NCBI RefSeq assembly: GCF_027604915.1
Contig: NZ_JAJAQC010000012.1
Location: 62,001 to 126,000, forward strand
Direction of reading: 5' to 3'
Origin: Streptomonospora mangrovi
GTDB taxonomy: Bacteria; Actinomycetota; Actinomycetes; Streptosporangiales; Streptosporangiaceae
Length of the DNA: 64,000 bases
The notes beneath the pieces are model-generated. The model was not told where the DNA came from, did no database searches, and was given only the letters and a program-made list of their open reading frames with translations. Position 1 is the first letter of the stretch, and each line of letters begins with the position of its first letter. The position numbers and the translations under genes are program-made. Below are positions 61,260 through 64,000 of the stretch, piece by piece.

Positions 61260-62941
61260 GCCCCGCGCCCCGGCCCGGCGCGGGTGCGGGTGGCGCGGGC
61301 GGCGCCCCCGCACCCGGTGCGGGCTACCCGTGGGGGCACCTGCTGGGCCGCGGCCCGCGCTCCCCGCGCGCGGGTGAGCCCCGGTTCGCCGACACCGCGC
61401 GGGCCAGCCTGGGGCAGAGCGCCGCGCGCACCTCGCGCGCCACGGCGGCGGCCGAGCAGCGCGCCGACCGCCGTGCTGGGCGCCGTGCCGAGCCCGACTG
61501 GGCGGGTCTGCGCCGCGCGGCCACCGCCGTGCGGGAGCGGGCGCTGGCCGACCTGGAGCGCCACCTCACCGAGTTCGAGAAGCGCGCCGAGGCGGCGGGC
61601 ACCCGCGTGCACTGGGCGCGCGACGCGGCCGAGGCGGGCCGGATCGTGGCGCGTGTCGCGGCGGGCACCGGCGCCCGCGACGCGGTGCGGTCCTCCTCGG
61701 CCACGGCCGGGGAACTGCGGCTGGACGCCCACCTGCTGCGCGCCGGGATCACCGTCCACGAGACCGCCGTGGCCGACCTCATCGCGGGGCTGGCCCACGA
61801 ACCGCCCGAGTCGGAGTCGCGCACGGTGCGCCGCCACGACCGGGCGGGCGCGCGGGCGGTCCTGGCGCGGCGGCTGCCGGGCGCGGCCACCGACCTGCGG
61901 GCCGACCCGGGCGCGCTGGTGGCGGTGGCGCGCGAGTACCTGCGCGAGACCCTGCTGGAGGCCGGGACCGCCATCACCGGCGCCAACGCGCTGGTGGCCG
62001 AGACCGGCAGCGTGGTCGCGATGGAGACCGAGGGCAACGTGCGGATGGGCGCGGCGATGCCGCGCGCGCTGATCACGGTGGCCGGGATCGACAAGGTGGT
62101 GCCGGCGTGGGCCGACATCGCGGTGCTGGCGCGGGTGTGGGCGCGCTCGGCCACGGGGGCGGCGCAGGCGCCGGTGGTCTCGACCTGGACGGGGCCGGTC
62201 GAGGGCGACGGCCCTGACGAGGTGCATGTGGTGCTGGTCGACGCCGGGCGCAGCGCCACCCTGGGCGACCCGGTGGGTCGCCAGGCGCTGCGGTGCATCC
62301 AGTGCACGGCGTGCCTGGACGTGTGCCCGGTGTTCGAGCGCACGGGTGCGGCGCCTTATGGGTCGGTGCACGCCGGGCCGATCGGGGCGGCGCTGGCGCC
62401 GCAGTTGCGGGGCACCGCCTCGGCGCGGGAGGCGTCGCTGCCGTTCGCCTCGACCCTGTGCGGGGCGTGCGCCGAGGTGTGCCCGGTGGGGGTGGACATC
62501 CCCGAGATCCTGCTGGAGTTGCGGGCGCGGGTGGTTGATGAGCGCCGCGCCAACGCGGTGCCCACGCCCGAGGCGCTGGCCGCGCAGAGCGCGGAGTGGG
62601 TGATGGCCGAGGAGCGGCGGTTCGCGCGGGCGCAGCGGGCGGGGTCGCGGTGGGCGCGGCTGCTGGCGCGCTCGGGTCGGCTGCGCCGGCTCCCGGGGCT
62701 GCTGGGGCGCTGGACGGAGGCGCGCGACTTCCCGGTCCCGCCGGCGGAGTCCTTCCGCGCCTGGTGGGCGCGCCGCCGCCGGGCGCTCCTGCTGGGAGCG
62801 GCCATCCGCCCGCCCCGGGCTGGCCCCGGCGCCTCGGCACAGCGCCCGCCGGCGGAAAAGCCCACGGCACCGCCGAATCCGATGGAGGGCGGACCGCCCC
62901 TCGCGGATCCCGGGGACGGCCGTGAGGGCGGGACGCCGTGA
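61256..62941 (+). CDS. lutB: Lactate utilisation protein B (iron-sulfur protein)
   Basis: 561 residues, longer than typical LutB (about 475-490) through a Gly/Pro-rich N-terminus and a Pro-rich tail. LUD domain: VHWARDAAEAGRIVARVA, ETGSVVAMETEGNVRM. Two 4Fe-4S motifs: LRCIQCTACLDVCPVF (about 345-360) and TLCGACAEVCPVGVDIPE (about 399-416). It moves electrons from lactate oxidation within LutABC. GTG 61256 overlaps the lutA stop. The usual tight junction to lutC is missing: 553 bases follow. Confidence 0.92.
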   Translation: MSPAPRPGAGAGGAGGAPAPGAGYPWGHLLGRGPRSPRAGEPRFADTARASLGQSAARTSRATAAAEQRADRRAGRRAEPDWAGLRRAATAVRERALADLERHLTEFEKRAEAAGTRVHWARDAAEAGRIVARVAAGTGARDAVRSSSATAGELRLDAHLLRAGITVHETAVADLIAGLAHEPPESESRTVRRHDRAGARAVLARRLPGAATDLRADPGALVAVAREYLRETLLEAGTAITGANALVAETGSVVAMETEGNVRMGAAMPRALITVAGIDKVVPAWADIAVLARVWARSATGAAQAPVVSTWTGPVEGDGPDEVHVVLVDAGRSATLGDPVGRQALRCIQCTACLDVCPVFERTGAAPYGSVHAGPIGAALAPQLRGTASAREASLPFASTLCGACAEVCPVGVDIPEILLELRARVVDERRANAVPTPEALAAQSAEWVMAEERRFARAQRAGSRWARLLARSGRLRRLPGLLGRWTEARDFPVPPAESFRAWWARRRRALLLGAAIRPPRAGPGASAQRPPAEKPTAPPNPMEGGPPLADPGDGREGGTP

Positions 62942-63494
62942 CGGCCCGGGACCGCATGGGTGGCGGCGTATCGGGATTGCCGCGCGCCGGGGCCGCGCCT
63001 CAGGGCGGTTCATCGGGGGCGGGCCGGGGTGGCGGACCTGGCGAAACGGCCGATCGGAGCGCTGCGGGTGGTCGGCGAAGGCACGTCGAGCATTGGCCCG
63101 GCAGAACAGGGCCACAGCCGGCACAGTCCGTGCTCACCGCGCGCTTCGGTGCGGCGCGTACCGTACAGCGATCGGCGGCGCAGGATCCGGTGGCGCGCGC
63201 ATCCGTGGGGCGGGCCGGTGGTGGCGCGGGCGACGGGACGGTCAGTCGAGTCCGGCTCCTGGGCGGTGGCCGGCGCGGTACGCCGGAAGGCAGGCCGAGG
63301 GGCGCTGGGTGGCGGCGGGACGGGCCGGGCGGAACGGCCGACCGCTGCGGCAGTGCGGGGTCGCAGGTGGAGACGGCTGATGGCGGCGGCGCGCTTCGGT
63401 ACGGCAGGTATCGGACCGACAGCGAAGTACCGGCCGCCGGTGCGGCGGCCCGAACGGGGACGACCAGTGATGGGTGGGGGAGCGAGGCGGTGTG
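62942..63494. other. Non-coding 553-bp gap between lutB and lutC
   Basis: All plus-strand frames here are open only because of high GC. Their third positions are not G/C-enriched and the conceptual products are Gly/Arg low-complexity. One frame (62938-63495) happens to overlap both neighbours by a few bases, but it lacks coding bias. Similar words recur (GCGCGCTTCGGT at about 63140 and 63388; GTACC/GGTAC motifs). It may be a degraded insertion or a structured intra-operon RNA. Confidence 0.4.
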
Positions 63495-64000
63495 ATGGCT
63501 GACGGGCGTGACCCCGCGCGGGCGCAGATCCTGGCGCGGGTGCGGCGGGCTGCGGCCGCCGCACGGCCGACCGAGGCGCCGCCCGGCGCGGAGGCGGCCT
63601 GGTCGGCGGCCGGTGCCGAGGGCGGGGACCCGGTCGCGCTGTTCACCGACCGCCTGGCCCGGCACGGGATCGGCGTGCAGCACGTGACCGACCTGGACGA
63701 CCTGCCGAGGGTGATCGCCTCCTCGCTGTGGGGCTACGGGGTGCGCCGGGTGGTGGTGCCGCGCGACCTGTCGTCCATCTGGCTGTCGGACCTCGACGGC
63801 GTGTGGGCCATGCGTGACGACCCGCCGCACGCGCCGCTGTCGGCACGGGCGATCGAAAGCGCCGGCGCCGCCGTCACGCGTTGCGCGCTGGCCGTGGCCG
63901 ACACCGGCACCCTGGTCTTCGACGGCGGTATCGGCCAGGGCCGCCGCGCGCTGTCCCTGCTGCCCGCCCGCCACCTGTGCGTGGTGGAGTCGGGCCAGAT
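63495..64000 (+). CDS. lutC: Lactate utilisation protein C (partial, runs off window)
   Basis: The first 168 residues: MADGRDPARAQILARVRRAA, then VALFTDRLARHGIGVQHVTD, VRRVVVPRDLSSIWLSDLDG, CALAVADTGTLVFDGGIGQG and RALSLLPARHLCVVESGQI. This is the LUD domain of LutC, in which (A)DTGT.V and the LLP..H...V segment are conserved. It completes the LutABC lactate dehydrogenase complex. The C-terminus is beyond base 64000. ATG 63495 is preferred to GTG 63492. Separated from lutB by an unusual gap. Confidence 0.9.
   Translation, partial: MADGRDPARAQILARVRRAAAAARPTEAPPGAEAAWSAAGAEGGDPVALFTDRLARHGIGVQHVTDLDDLPRVIASSLWGYGVRRVVVPRDLSSIWLSDLDGVWAMRDDPPHAPLSARAIESAGAAVTRCALAVADTGTLVFDGGIGQGRRALSLLPARHLCVVESGQ

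Noticed and set aside
62938-63495. Open frame of 185 codons filling the lutB-lutC gap
   Set aside because: It overlaps both neighbours neatly, but its third codon positions are not G/C-rich, unlike every real gene here, and the product is Gly/Arg low-complexity.

Overview
The window is very GC-rich, gene-dense DNA with strong G/C bias at third codon positions and many GTG and TTG starts. It carries GarA (FHA, ETTS motif), a RamB-type regulator next to isocitrate lyase, the bifunctional nuclease/MerR/gcvP block known from mycobacteria, bacterial Ku/LigD, a type I-E CRISPR array and many TetR, GntR, LacI and XRE regulators. This fits a filamentous actinobacterium, probably of the Streptosporangiales/Nocardiopsaceae. 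That placement is inferred from gene content; no rRNA gene is present to prove it. At least seven genes have a TANNNT -10 box 6-7 bases before the start codon, as expected of leaderless mRNAs.

Layout. 0.3-9 kb: an M15-like wall protein, a flavin reductase, an LCP ligase, a double-domain Lrp/AsnC regulator, a FolP2-like pterin-binding protein, an RraA-family protein and PhoD. 8.9-14.5 kb: a three-gene ABC exporter with a divergent TetR, and a GntR gene divergent from a CynX/NimT-type MFS exporter. 14.5-20 kb: a CPBP protease, aceA divergent from a RamB-type regulator with a RamB-like box between them, and an acyl-CoA dehydrogenase behind a perfect palindrome. 20.2-24 kb: an accessory island. 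A 47-residue Asp-Gly peptide gene is translationally coupled to an isoaspartyl-methyltransferase homologue, followed by an XRE/TPR regulator behind an RBS-masking hairpin and a string of overlapping small genes. This looks like a methyltransferase-only (imiditide-like) RiPP locus and is the most interesting part of the window.

24-36 kb: a hemC-like gene, TetR/ArsR/LacI regulators with their partners (aldo/keto reductase, SRPBCC protein, MFS), a SnoaL-like protein and a HelD-type helicase. 36-38.6 kb: a fused trpEG preceded by a tandemly duplicated (100-bp period) Trp-Trp leader and a textbook attenuator. 38.6-44.4 kb: an SDR, a tiny membrane protein, thyX, a CDP-alcohol phosphatidyltransferase and a nucleotidyltransferase/phosphomannomutase fusion.

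44.7-55.7 kb: garA, the bifunctional nuclease, MerR (Rv1830 type) and gcvP lie in the mycobacterial order. A DNA end-joining cassette (LigC-type ligase, Ku, LigD polymerase), an FAD oxidase and a membrane protein are inserted among them, and a glycine riboswitch precedes gcvP. 56-59.3 kb: a TPR protein, an alpha/beta hydrolase, a DUF5999 protein and endonuclease V. 59.7-60.3 kb: a 10-repeat type I-E CRISPR array without cas genes, with one exactly duplicated spacer. 60.5-64 kb: lutA-lutB, an odd 553-bp gap, then lutC, which runs off the window.
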